This document shows, piece by piece, positions 1-8,655 of a stretch of DNA of 64,000 nucleotides. The stretch lies in assembly GCF_025699065.1 (NCBI RefSeq), contig NZ_JAILWF010000005.1, positions 1-64,000 on the forward strand, in the 5' to 3' direction. The position numbers and the translations under genes were made by a program. Under the pieces are notes generated by a model. The model ran no database searches. It had not been told where the DNA came from and saw only the letters and a list, made by a program, of their open reading frames with translations. Numbering within the stretch: the first letter of the stretch is position 1; each line of letters opens with the position of its first letter. This DNA comes from Nitrosarchaeum sp. (GTDB taxonomy: Archaea > Thermoproteota > Nitrososphaeria > Nitrososphaerales > Nitrosopumilaceae).

Positions 1-127
1 TGATTAGGTTTGTTTTGATTAGGTTTGTTTTGATTAGGTTTGTTTTGATTAGGTTTGTTTTGATTAGGTTTGTTTTGATTAGGTTTGTTTTGATTAGGTT
101 TGTTTTGATTAGGTTTGTTTTGATTAG
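1..127. repeat. Perfect 15-bp tandem repeat, at least 8 copies, in frame in a gene
   Basis: The unit TGATTAGGTTTGTTT is repeated eight times without a mismatch from base 1 to 120, followed by a 7-base partial copy. Because 15 is a multiple of three, the minus strand reads as the pentapeptide NQNKP at the C-terminus of the LsrF-like protein. The window begins inside the array, so the copy number is a minimum. There are no spacers, so this is not a CRISPR. Confidence 0.97.
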
Positions 128-914
128 ATCTTTCATTTCGAAGTGATTGATATAATTTGTAGGCTTGATCAACATTTGAATTTCCATGTACAATAGATCT
201 GACTGCTCTAATCATTGCTACTGGATTATCAGATTGCCAGATATTTCGGCCCATATCAACACCTACTGCACCACCTTTGATTGCATTGTAAGTTAATTGT
301 AAAGCATCTCTTTCAGGAATCTTTTTTCCACCTGCAACGATTATTGGGACTGGACAAGATTGAACCACTTTTTCAAAATTTTCACAATAGTATGTTTTAA
401 CAATATGAGCGCCTTGTTCTGCAGCAATTCTACATGCCAATGAAAGATACCTAGCATCTTTACCAAGTTCTTTACCTACTGCAGTAACTGCAAGCACAGG
501 AATTCCGTATTCTTCAGCTTCATTAACTAATTTTCCAAGATTTACAATTGTTTGATGTTCATATTTTGAGCCAACAAAGATAGACATTGCAAGGGCACTA
601 GCATTTAGTCGGATAGCATCTTTGATACTAACAGTGATCTCTTCTTTTGACAAGTCTTCACCAATAATACTAGAACCTCCAGAGACACGTAAAACCATTG
701 GTACATTAGTAGAGGTTGGAACTGAAGTTCGTTGTACACCACGTGTAAGCATTAATGAATCACAGTATTTCAGTAGTGGTGCAATTACTTTTTTTGGGTT
801 TTCTAATTTTTCAGTTGGACCTAAAAAGTATCCATGATCAACTGCTAACATTAACGCGCGATTATTTTGTGGTTTAATTATTTGTGAAATTCTATTTTTT
901 AATCCCCAATCCAT
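1..914 (-). CDS. lsrF: LsrF-type class I aldolase/thiolase family protein, C-terminus beyond the window
   Basis: The frame opens at ATG 914 with MDWGLKNRISQIIKP and stays open to base 1, so the stop lies outside the window. The sequence closely follows LsrF (3-hydroxy-5-phosphonooxypentane-2,4-dione thiolase): the LAVDHGYFLGPT strand, GSKYEHQ, the Schiff-base lysine in HIVKTYYCE, the phosphate-binding VPIIVAGGKK, and VDMGRNIWQSDNP. The TIM barrel ends near residue 260. From there the protein is a run of the pentapeptide NQNKP, encoded by a perfect 15-bp repeat, which is not part of the family. It lies 46 bp downstream of a zinc alcohol dehydrogenase on the same strand, so co-transcription is likely. 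Autoinducer-2 catabolism is not expected in ammonia oxidizers, so the true substrate is unknown. A DeoC/AroA'-like aldolase role (early shikimate pathway) is the main alternative. Confidence 0.85.
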   Translation of the reverse strand, partial: MDWGLKNRISQIIKPQNNRALMLAVDHGYFLGPTEKLENPKKVIAPLLKYCDSLMLTRGVQRTSVPTSTNVPMVLRVSGGSSIIGEDLSKEEITVSIKDAIRLNASALAMSIFVGSKYEHQTIVNLGKLVNEAEEYGIPVLAVTAVGKELGKDARYLSLACRIAAEQGAHIVKTYYCENFEKVVQSCPVPIIVAGGKKIPERDALQLTYNAIKGGAVGVDMGRNIWQSDNPVAMIRAVRSIVHGNSNVDQAYKLYQSLRNERSNQNKPNQNKPNQNKPNQNKPNQNKPNQNKPNQNKPNQNKPN

Positions 915-960
915 GTATCTTCGTTTTTGAAAGAATAAAAATACCTTTCTTAAGCCTTTC

Positions 961-1989
961 TTATTTTGTGATAATTATTTTCATTGCATTATCTCCACTT
1001 TTAGCATGATCAAATGCTTTTTGAGACTCTGAAATTGTATATGTATGAGTAATCAATTGTTTCACATCTATTTTAGATGATTCTATCAGTTTTAGAGCTT
1101 CCTTAGTATCATTATCAGATGCAGCATAACTTGTTACCAGAGTAATTTCTTTAGAATAAATTTTATTCATATCTAAAAGGATTTTAGCGTCTTTAGAAGG
1201 AACACCAAACATCATAACAGCACCACCTTTTCGTACCATGTCTATTGCATCGTCTAATGCTTTTAGACTACTAGTTGCTACAATTGCAACATCTACACCA
1301 CGTCCTTCAGTATGATCTAAAATTTTTTCTTTTCGTTTTTCGTCAAGAGAGTGGATTGAATCAGTAATGTTAAATTTTTTTGCAAATTTCAATCGAAATT
1401 CATTAACATCAAAGCAGAAAATCTTTGAGAATTTTTTAGATTTAGCAAGCATTACGTGCATCATTCCAGTAGGTCCAACGCCAAAAATAGCAACAGAGTC
1501 TCCTTCACGATAAGAGTATTTTGTCCATGCCCTAACACAACATGCTAATGGTTCAATCATTGCAGCTTCTTCAAAACTCATAGAATCAGGAATATTTAGT
1601 ACACCGCCGTGTTCTACATTCCATTGTGGTACAACATACTCTTCAGATAAACCACATGGAGACAGATTTGTTTCATAATATTTTGGACACATTGTTTCAT
1701 TACCATGATTACATAAGTGACAAGAGTAACATGGTACATGATGATGAGTAAATACTCTATCTCCTTTTTTAAATGTAGTAACATTAGGACCAACGTCCAG
1801 CACAATTCCTGCAGGTTCATGACCTAGTCGCATTGATGGTTGTCCATATTCCCCAAATACTTTTTCCAGATCAGACCCACAAATCCCACATGCATGCATT
1901 TGAACCAAAATATCACCAGAACTCAAAAGCGGATGGTCTGTTTCGTTGATTGAAATAACAGATGGTTCCTTAACAAATGCAGTTTTCAT
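961..1989 (-). CDS. Zinc-dependent medium-chain alcohol dehydrogenase
   Basis: A 342-aa medium-chain dehydrogenase/reductase of normal length. The catalytic zinc site is visible as CGICGSD and GHEPAG. The structural zinc lobe carries four cysteines (CYSCHLCNHGNETMC). The Rossmann fold has GVGPTGMMHV followed by the acidic FDVNE, which suggests NAD rather than NADP. It belongs to the sorbitol/threonine dehydrogenase branch, which oxidises secondary alcohols or polyols. The substrate cannot be read from sequence. It lies 46 bp upstream of the LsrF-like gene on the same strand, and the two may act on one phosphorylated or sugar-derived compound (inference). Confidence 0.85.
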   Translation of the reverse strand: MKTAFVKEPSVISINETDHPLLSSGDILVQMHACGICGSDLEKVFGEYGQPSMRLGHEPAGIVLDVGPNVTTFKKGDRVFTHHHVPCYSCHLCNHGNETMCPKYYETNLSPCGLSEEYVVPQWNVEHGGVLNIPDSMSFEEAAMIEPLACCVRAWTKYSYREGDSVAIFGVGPTGMMHVMLAKSKKFSKIFCFDVNEFRLKFAKKFNITDSIHSLDEKRKEKILDHTEGRGVDVAIVATSSLKALDDAIDMVRKGGAVMMFGVPSKDAKILLDMNKIYSKEITLVTSYAASDNDTKEALKLIESSKIDVKQLITHTYTISESQKAFDHAKSGDNAMKIIITK

Positions 1990-2026
1990 ATCAAAACTTC
2001 AGAATATTGAATATAAGTAGATTAAA

Positions 2027-2320
2027 TTACACACCGAGTATCTTTTTGAGCATTAATCTATAATCAACTTCAGATTTTTCACTTCCTGCTGAAGGTAACG
2101 CAAATACCAGAGTAGATTTTTCTGCGCGAAGTTCGGTTAGTTCATCACTGATAGATTCAGTCATGTCATCACTTACCAATACTAATCCAACGTCAGAATC
2201 ATCAGTTAATTTTTTGATTTCGTCTAATGTCTTTTTAGGAGAATCGGATATAATTCCAGGTACACCAGCTAACTGAAAGCTCGTAACAAAGGATTTGCTT
2301 CCAACAGTAAATATCTTCAC
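2027..2320 (-). CDS. atpF: A/V-type ATP synthase subunit F
   Basis: A 97-aa protein with the typical subunit F layout: MKIFTVGSKSFVTSFQLAGV at the start, a central VGLVLVSDDM strand, then a helix and TLVFALPSAG leading into a C-terminal helix. In the A1A0 ATP synthase subunit F sits on the central rotor stalk with subunit D. No other ATPase subunit gene is present in the window, so this gene is detached from the main atp cluster. It reads in the same direction as the alcohol dehydrogenase gene 37 bp downstream. Confidence 0.85.
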   Translation of the reverse strand: MKIFTVGSKSFVTSFQLAGVPGIISDSPKKTLDEIKKLTDDSDVGLVLVSDDMTESISDELTELRAEKSTLVFALPSAGSEKSEVDYRLMLKKILGV

Positions 2321-2409
2321 AGTACAAAATTTTGTTTATTCTAATTTAACCCTTTTTGGCAGGTAGTGGATCAGGAAAGATTGATTTAGCATAAGACTTC
2401 AAAGAAAAT

Positions 2410-2709
2410 ATGGTAGAAATCGACAATCAAAAAAACGTCTATCTATTCACACACGGACGAATGGATCTACAAGAAAAAGCAATCACAGCCCTAGTCTCAA
2501 AAGGATTTTCGAAGGAGAAAATCATAATGGCAGTACCAAACAAAGTTGGAAATGTTGGGGATTACATGGCTATGCTTTGGATGCCACCTACACCAGATCA
2601 TATAAAAATTCAACATATAACCAAAGTTGAACAAGTAAAACCAGAAGGAATGATAGGGTTATGGAAAGGGGTTTCTAAAGATGATATCGATACTGTTTCA
2701 CTAGGATAA
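2410..2709 (+). CDS. Hypothetical protein, 99 aa
   Basis: A short protein that starts at ATG 2410 and ends just before the convergent gene at 2712. I do not recognise a family. It begins with a beta-strand-like KNVYLFTHGR, followed by an amphipathic helix and KIIMAVPNKVGNVGDYMAMLW, and has no cysteines, signal peptide or membrane segment. The base composition matches its neighbours and the spacing is compact, which supports a real gene. It is transcribed divergently from atpF. Confidence 0.6.
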   Translation: MVEIDNQKNVYLFTHGRMDLQEKAITALVSKGFSKEKIIMAVPNKVGNVGDYMAMLWMPPTPDHIKIQHITKVEQVKPEGMIGLWKGVSKDDIDTVSLG

Positions 2710-2711
2710 AT

Positions 2712-2963
2712 TTAAGAAAATCCAGCCCCAAACTCATCGCCTTTTTGAAGTGGATCACCAGAATCAGAATTTTTTAATTTTAAATAAAGTAGTGATTCGT
2801 AAACCAATTTTAATGAATCATCTTCATCTAGATTTGAATTTGATTTTACATCGTCTTTGTATTTTTGAAGTTTCTGAACATTTTGTTCATCAACAGAAAT
2901 TCCATCAGATTCCATCATTGTTGCAATTTTTTCAATTAATGAATTGTATTGATTCTCATCCAT
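2712..2963 (-). CDS. Hypothetical acidic helical protein, 83 aa
   Basis: A small acidic protein predicted to be mostly helical (MDENQYNSLIEKIATMMESD at the start). It has no motif I recognise. I place the start at ATG 2963 because that gives a compact helical N-terminus; an in-frame start at 2996 would add eleven residues. A TATA-like TTTATAATAA near 3013-3022 on the minus strand is compatible with a transcript that starts between the two candidates. It is convergent with the 99-aa gene, two bases away. Confidence 0.5.
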   Translation of the reverse strand: MDENQYNSLIEKIATMMESDGISVDEQNVQKLQKYKDDVKSNSNLDEDDSLKLVYESLLYLKLKNSDSGDPLQKGDEFGAGFS

Positions 2964-3013
2964 AATTATTTGGTATTTTTTCCTGGTTATTAACAAGTTC
3001 TAATTCAGTATTA

Positions 3014-3316
3014 TTATAAATCAGAAATCAATCCTGAAAGAAAAACACTATACTCATCATCAGAAAAGATAATTTTTTCAATTTTGTTTTCTCGTTGTGC
3101 TAAATACACAGATTCCAAATGATAGCAAGTTGTTTTTTCATTTAATCGTCCAAAATAATACCCATTGCATGAACAATACTCGGCATCAGGATCTAACCAA
3201 TGTTCCTTGCTTTTTCCTACTACTGTCCAGATCTTTCTTTGACTTGGTTCAAAGAGATGTAATTTAACTCGATTTTCAGAAACAACAGATTTAATTCTCT
3301 CAGAATCTTTGTTCAC
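3014..3316 (-). CDS. SWIM zinc finger protein
   Basis: A 100-aa protein with a clear SWIM signature, CxCx(n)CxH, in CSCNGYYFGRLNEKTTCYH (about residues 48-66). It is preceded by the beta-strand KIWTVVGKSKEHWLDPDAEY that usually precedes the finger. SWIM domains bind one zinc and mediate DNA or protein contacts; archaeal stand-alone forms are linked in the literature to RadA/Rad51-type recombination partners. No other domain is present. It is divergent from the metallophosphoesterase gene at 3351, from which it is separated by only about 35 bp. Confidence 0.75.
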   Translation of the reverse strand: MNKDSERIKSVVSENRVKLHLFEPSQRKIWTVVGKSKEHWLDPDAEYCSCNGYYFGRLNEKTTCYHLESVYLAQRENKIEKIIFSDDEYSVFLSGLISDL

Positions 3317-3350
3317 AAGAATTTAATCCAAAGTCCATCGTATATCTTTG

Positions 3351-4100
3351 ATGCCCAAAACTAGAATAATGTCATTAAAACCAATAATGGTTTTAGAAGG
3401 AGAAAAAAAGAACCTCATAATAACAGATATTCATATTGGTTTTGAAAGCATATTTGCATCAAATGAAATTTTTATTGGAAAGAATTCTTCTATCAATGAA
3501 ACAATATCAGAATTATTAGATGTAATTGAATTAGAAAAGCCAGATTCTCTGATTTTACTAGGGGATGTAAAATCAAGTATTAAAAATATTTCAAAGAGCG
3601 AATGGGATGATGTTCCATTATTTTTTAAAAAAATCCAAGAAAAATGTCACATAACATTAATTCCTGGAAATCATGATGCAAATATTCAGAGACTCATTCC
3701 TGAAAACATTTCAATGATCAGTGCTACTGGAATGGTAGAAGAAAACATTTTACTTACACACGGACATACAATGCCTTCAGAGAATTTTTCTCATGTTGAC
3801 AAAATTATAATGGGTCATGTACATCCAGTATTTTTTCAAGAGGATTCATTATTAAATGGACAAAGAGTCTGGGTGACAATGAAAACAGAAAAACAAAATA
3901 TTTTTCCAAACAAATCGGGGGACATAGAGATTACGATAATTCCATCATTTAATAGATATTTTTATGCAACACATAAAAAAAAATATAAAAAATCCATTTC
4001 ACCTATAATAGAAAGAATCAAACATGTATCAACTGCTAAAATAATTACGTTAGATGGAACAATTATTGGGGATGAATCAATGATTGATCAAGTGTTATGA
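3351..4100 (+). CDS. Archaeal metallophosphoesterase (calcineurin-like)
   Basis: A 249-aa phosphoesterase with the full two-metal motif set: DIHIGF (DxH), LLGDVKS (GDxx), PGNHDAN (GNHD), LTHGHTM, and GHVHPVF (GHxH). The LGDVK variant and the size fit the archaeal SbcD-related stand-alone family, which acts on nucleic acid or small phosphoester substrates in the cytoplasm. ATG 3351 is preferred over an in-frame TTG three bases earlier. The lysine-rich region around residues 205-225 is outside the core. It is convergent with carB. Confidence 0.8.
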   Translation: MPKTRIMSLKPIMVLEGEKKNLIITDIHIGFESIFASNEIFIGKNSSINETISELLDVIELEKPDSLILLGDVKSSIKNISKSEWDDVPLFFKKIQEKCHITLIPGNHDANIQRLIPENISMISATGMVEENILLTHGHTMPSENFSHVDKIIMGHVHPVFFQEDSLLNGQRVWVTMKTEKQNIFPNKSGDIEITIIPSFNRYFYATHKKKYKKSISPIIERIKHVSTAKIITLDGTIIGDESMIDQVL

Positions 4101-4170
4101 AATATAGATCAAGAAAATATTTCAACATAAATGAAATTCAAAATAAAATTATAAAATTTATTTCTTAAGA

Positions 4171-7100
4171 TTAATCAATTTTATCATATGGTTCTATTGG
4201 ATCTCTGGTTGTTTTATTATCTTTAAGCCATTCCAGAGTCTTTACAAAAGAATCAGCAAGTTCAATTGTAGTAAGAACAGGAATCCCTAACTCCAAAGAT
4301 TTTCGTCTAATTTGATATTCATCTTCGAGCATTCCAACATATTTTTCAAGTGTTGACGTACTTGGTATATTTATGATGAAATCGATCTTTCTATCATAGA
4401 GTAAATCCGCAATGTTTGGTTTTCTTGTAGGCTCTGATATTTTATGTACAACTTCAATATCACCTATTTTTTCTTCAAAAAATTCTGCAGTGTGTTCTGT
4501 TGCTACGATTTTAAATCCAAGACCCTTTAATCGCGCAATAGGTTGTAGTAATTTTTCTTTGTTTTGAGAGCCACCAACGGTTACCAACGCAGTACCTGTT
4601 TTAGGAAGAGTATACCCTGCAGAAGTAAGTCCTTTTGCTAATGCATCGTAAAAACTCGTACCAAAGCATGCAACTTCACCAGTTGATTGCATTTCTACAC
4701 CTAATGTAATATCTGCTCCCTCTAATTGCATAAATGAGAACTGTGGTACCTTGATTCCAAAGTTATGGATTTTTTGCCATTTATTTTCAGGCATTTTAGG
4801 TAGTGGCTTACCTAAGATTGCCTTTGCCGCAAGCATAATTAGATTTGTCTTAACAAGTTTAGATACAAACGGCATAGAACGTGATGCTCTTATGTTTAAT
4901 TCAATTACATAGACATGATCATCGTGGATTAAAAATTGTAAATTAAATGGCCCCTTAACATTAAATGTTTTTGCGATCTTTATAGAATATTCAGTTATGG
5001 TATCAATAGTTTTATTGTTTAATCGCCATGGAGGAATACACATCATAGCATCACCAGAGTGAACGCCTGCGCTTTCAATGTGTTCAACTATTGCTCCAAT
5101 TATTACATCAGTGCCATTACTAATTCCATCAACATCAACTTCAAGTGAATTTAACATGAATTTGGAAATCACTACAGGATGATCAGGAGATACATCAGTT
5201 GCTTCCTTAACATATTTTTTTAGTTCATCTTGAGACCAGACAACTTTCATTGCAGCTCCAGACAACACATAGGAAGGTCTAACAATTACGGGGAATCCTA
5301 CATCATTTGCAAAGTTTTTGGCTTCTACAACATTTGAAAATGCCTGCCATCGAGGTTGTTGAATGTGTAATTTATCTAATTCAGCACTAAATTTAGAACG
5401 GTCTTCTGCTCTATCAACATCATTTGCACTAGTACCCATAATGTTAACACCTAGTTTTGCAAGGCCCAATGTAAGATTATTTGCAGTTTGGCCTCCAACA
5501 CATGTGATAATTCCTTTTGGGTTTTCAAATTCAGCAATATCTAAAATTCTCTCCAAAGTCAATTCTTCAAAATACAATCTACTGCAAATATCATAATCAG
5601 TTGAAACGGTTTCAGGATTACAATTTACTACTGAAACATTTTTTTCTCCATTTTCTTGCAAACCCCAAACCATGTTTACTGTGCCCCAATCAAATTCTAC
5701 ACTACTGCCAATACGATATGGTCCAGCACCCAATACAATTACTCCTTTTTCATCAGGATTAACGGTAATATCATTTTGATTTCCACCATATGTCAGATAT
5801 AGGTAATTTGTGACCGCTGGCCATTCAGCTGCAAGCGTATCAATTTGCTTTACAGAGGGCAAAACCCCTGCTTTTTTGCGTATTTCACGTACTTCTTCAG
5901 GAGATTTATCTTTAGCACGAGCAATTTGCTTATCAGAGAATCCCAATTTTTTTGACTCCCAAAGTAAAGGAGTTGAAAGTTCTTCTTGTTTTAATTTAGA
6001 TTCTACATCTACGATGTTTTTGATCTTTTCAATAAACCATGGATCAATTGAAGATAATTTGTAAATTCTTTCAACTGAAATTCCAATTTTGAGGGCAGCT
6101 GCAACATAATACAAAATCAAATCATCAGGATGAGATAGTTTATCTTCTATTTGCTCTTCATCAAATGTTTTCATGTTTGCTCTGTTTAAAACAAGTCCAT
6201 CATTTCCAATGTCAAGCATACGTATTGCTTTTTGTAATGATTCCTCAAAGCTTCTTCCCACTGCCATAACTTCACCAACTGATTTCATTGTAGGACCAAG
6301 TTTTCGTTTTACAAGATCAAATTTACCAAAATCCCATCTAGGATGTTTACACACAACATAATCTAACGATGGTTCAAAACAAGCAGTAGTGGATTTAGTG
6401 ATTCTATTAACTAATTCAGGGAGAGTATATCCCAATCCAATTTTGGCAGACATGTATGCTAATGGATATCCAGTTGCTTTGCTTGCAAGTGCAGAAGAAC
6501 GAGACAATCTTGGATTAATTTCAATTGCAACATATCGGTCAGAATCAGAATCTAATGCATATTGAATATTACATTCTCCTACAATTCCAACATGTTTTGT
6601 AGCACGTAATGCTGCTGTTCGTAGCATATGATATTCGTGATTATTAATTGTCTGAGAAGGTGCAACGACAATATTATCACCGGTGTGAACTTTCATAGAA
6701 AGAACATTTTCCATATTACACACAATAACATTATTTCCATCCCAATCTTGCATTACTTCATACTCTATTTGCTTCCAATGTCCAATGTATTCTTCAACTA
6801 GAACTTGTCCCACAAGACTTGCACGTAATCCACGCTCTACAATTTCATGTAATTCAATTTCATTGTAAGCTACTCCACCACCCTTACCTCCAAGTGTATA
6901 TGCTACTCGAATAATTACAGGATAACCTAGTTCCTGAGCTATTTCCTTTGCATCTTTAAAATTAGTAACAGTTCTACTTTTTAGAACTGGAACATTACAT
7001 TGGGTCATAGAGTCTTTGAAGAGCTGACGATCCTCAGTTCTTTGAATTCCAGGAATTTGTGTACCTAATACTTTCACGCCATACTTTTGCAGTATACCTG

Positions 7101-7435
7101 CCTCTGCAAGATTAATACCACAATTTAGAGCAGTTTGACCACCATATGCCAGCATAATTCCATCTGGTCTTTCCTTTTCGATAACAGATTCTACATATTC
7201 AGTATTAACAGGTAACAGATACACATTATTTGCAAATCTAGTATCTGTTTGGATTGTTGCAATGTTTGGATTGATTAGAATACTTTGCAGTCCATCTTCA
7301 TGTATTGCTTTGAGGCATTGGCTTCCGGAGTAGTCAAATTGACGGTCGTTTTTAGCGACTCTCGCCGGCTTCTCCGATTTTTATTGCCCCACTACCAAGT
7401 ACAAGAATTTTTTTTATCGACTCATTTTTTGGCAG
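4171..7435 (-). CDS. carB: Carbamoyl-phosphate synthase large subunit, interrupted by a 22-nt BHB intron
   Basis: Joins ammonia (from CarA), bicarbonate and two ATP into carbamoyl phosphate for pyrimidines and arginine. Two ATP-grasp halves are visible (first: LGGKGGGVAYNE, INPRLSRSSALASKATG; second: GPYRIGSSVEFDW, ELNIRASRSMPFVSK), then the allosteric MGS-like domain. Exon 1 (7435-7361, 25 codons) reads PKNESIKKILVLGSGAIKIG and ends GEAGE. Exon 2 (7338-4171) begins FDYSG. The 22 nt between them bring TAA into frame. Spliced length is 1080 aa, normal for CarB. Unspliced, only an internal start at 7224 remains, and the product would lack the N-terminal ATP-binding loop. No ATG, GTG or close TTG precedes the conserved PKNES; the best start is CTG 7435, 9 nt after GGAGG. 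carA overlaps by 14 nt. Confidence 0.9.
7339..7360 (-). other. Candidate 22-nt bulge-helix-bulge mRNA intron in carB
   Basis: Read on the minus strand, exon 1 ends GGCG-AG. The intron is A, GUCG, loop CUAAAAA, CGAC, CGUC, AA, and exon 2 starts with U. GGCG (7366-7363) pairs with CGUC (7344-7341), with one G-U pair, as the 4-bp central helix. GUCG/CGAC forms the intron hairpin. The bulges are AG|A and AA|U, each cut after its second base, as the archaeal splicing endonuclease does. Outside, CGGAG (7376-7372) can pair with CUCCG (7330-7326). Excision is phase 0 and restores GEFDYSG exactly. The components sum to 22 nt. Fold and cut sites are inferred by hand. A natural frameshift or a sequence artefact are the alternatives. 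Confidence 0.75.
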
Positions 7436-8579
7436 ATTTGCCTTCCTCCATAAGGTTCTTGAGCTCTTCAAAGACGAATTTACAATCATAAGGTCCAGGT
7501 GCAGCTTCAGGATGAAACTGAACTGCAATACAATTTTGTTTTTTGTGTTTGATTCCTTCGACTGTTTTATCGTCTGCGTTTGTAAACCATAAAGTAAATT
7601 CAGATGTTTTCAATGATTCAGGAGTTATCCCATAACCATGATTCTGACTTGTAACATAGACTTGATTATTTTCCAAATTAACACACGGTTTGTTTTGTCC
7701 TCTATGACCATATTTTAATTTGTAAGTTTGCGTGTTGCCTGCAAGACCAATAATTTGTGCACCTAAACAGATTCCAAGAGTAGGAATATTTTTTTCAATT
7801 AATTTTTTTGCAGTTTCAATAGTATCTGGACAATTTTGAGGATCACCAGGACCATTGCTAATTACAACACCATTAGGATGATATGACATTATTTTTTCAA
7901 AAGAGGTATTCCAAGGCAATCTTATTACTTTGTATCCCAATTCACGGATGTTTCTTAGTATAGCATTTTTTGTACCAGTATCAATTACAACAACAGATTT
8001 TTCTTCAGAACCATAAACTACTTCTTGTTTTGTAGATACTACATCCATGAATTGTTCAGAATTATAATGAGTTGCATTTGCAAGTTGTTTTTTGACTTCT
8101 TCTACATTAATTTCAGTATCAGAGACTACCAATGCTGCCATTTTCACTCCACCTTGACGAAGATTTTTTGTTACTGCTCTAGTATCAATTCCTGAAATTC
8201 CAGGAATTTTTTCATTATACATCCACTCATCTAAAGTCATAGACATATTCCAATGGCTAGCAGATAAAGAAAGTTCATGTACAACTAAGCCACGTATTTG
8301 GATTTTATTAGATTCAAAGAATGTTGAAATTCCATCTTTATCGGTAAGTGATGGATCAGGAACACCATAATTTCCTACAAGTGGGTAAGTAAGAGTAAGA
8401 ATCTGACCACTGTAGGATGGATCAGTTAGAGTCTCAGTATAGCCTACCATTCCAGTATTAAAGACAATTTCACCAAAAACAGTCGTAGAATAACCAAATC
8501 CTTTACCATCTAAAACCGTGCCATCATCAAAAATTAGCTTCCCAAACTTGTTTGCGTGGACTGATTTCTTTGTAGTAAT
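7422..8579 (-). CDS. carA: Carbamoyl-phosphate synthase small (glutaminase) subunit, probable AUU start
   Basis: Hydrolyses glutamine and channels ammonia to CarB. The class I glutamine amidotransferase domain shows the nucleophile in GICLGAQIIGL and the His/Glu pair in QFHPEAAPG. The N-terminal domain starts KFGKLIFDDGTVLDGKGFGY, and the conserved TGMVGYTETLTDPSYSG contains the first ATG (8450). This ATG is too far in: upstream codons are clearly coding back to ITTKKSVHANKFGK, and no ATG, GTG or TTG occurs before an in-frame TAA near 8610. The most likely start is ATT 8579, 5 nt after GAGGG, giving 385 aa, the usual length. carB overlaps the stop. Confidence 0.88.
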   Translation of the reverse strand: MTTKKSVHANKFGKLIFDDGTVLDGKGFGYSTTVFGEIVFNTGMVGYTETLTDPSYSGQILTLTYPLVGNYGVPDPSLTDKDGISTFFESNKIQIRGLVVHELSLSASHWNMSMTLDEWMYNEKIPGISGIDTRAVTKNLRQGGVKMAALVVSDTEINVEEVKKQLANATHYNSEQFMDVVSTKQEVVYGSEEKSVVVIDTGTKNAILRNIRELGYKVIRLPWNTSFEKIMSYHPNGVVISNGPGDPQNCPDTIETAKKLIEKNIPTLGICLGAQIIGLAGNTQTYKLKYGHRGQNKPCVNLENNQVYVTSQNHGYGITPESLKTSEFTLWFTNADDKTVEGIKHKKQNCIAVQFHPEAAPGPYDCKFVFEELKNLMEEGKSAKK

Positions 8580-8584
8580 TGTGA

Positions 8585-8589
8585 CCCTC
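8585..8589 (-). promoter_or_regulatory. Shine-Dalgarno deciding the carA AUU start
   Basis: GAGGG on the minus strand lies 5 nt before ATT 8579. It is the only purine-rich ribosome-binding site upstream of the conserved CarA N-terminus, and it supports initiation at a near-cognate codon rather than at the internal ATG 8450. Confidence 0.5.
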
Positions 8590-8655
8590 GACGAGTACTT
8601 TTGATTCTGGATTTAAGTTTTTTGAAGGTTGATCGCTAAAAAAATAAAATAGATC

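Noticed and set aside
1-127. CRISPR-like array at the window edge
   Set aside because: The 15-bp units are contiguous without spacers and stay in frame with an upstream coding region.
2750-2965. Plus-strand ORF antisense to the 83-aa gene
   Set aside because: Low-complexity Asn/His/Leu-rich translation typical of an AT-rich shadow frame.
7339-7360. Programmed +1 frameshift instead of an intron
   Set aside because: The frame upstream of FDYSG is open through the insert (7 extra codons), so a shift could give a full protein, but it would insert residues into the invariant GEFDYSG loop. The BHB fold and exact motif restoration favour excision.
8580-8655. A second BHB intron joining an upstream ATG to carA
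   Set aside because: There is no ATG at all between the cdvC stop and the conserved CarA N-terminus, and I found no BHB pairing there.
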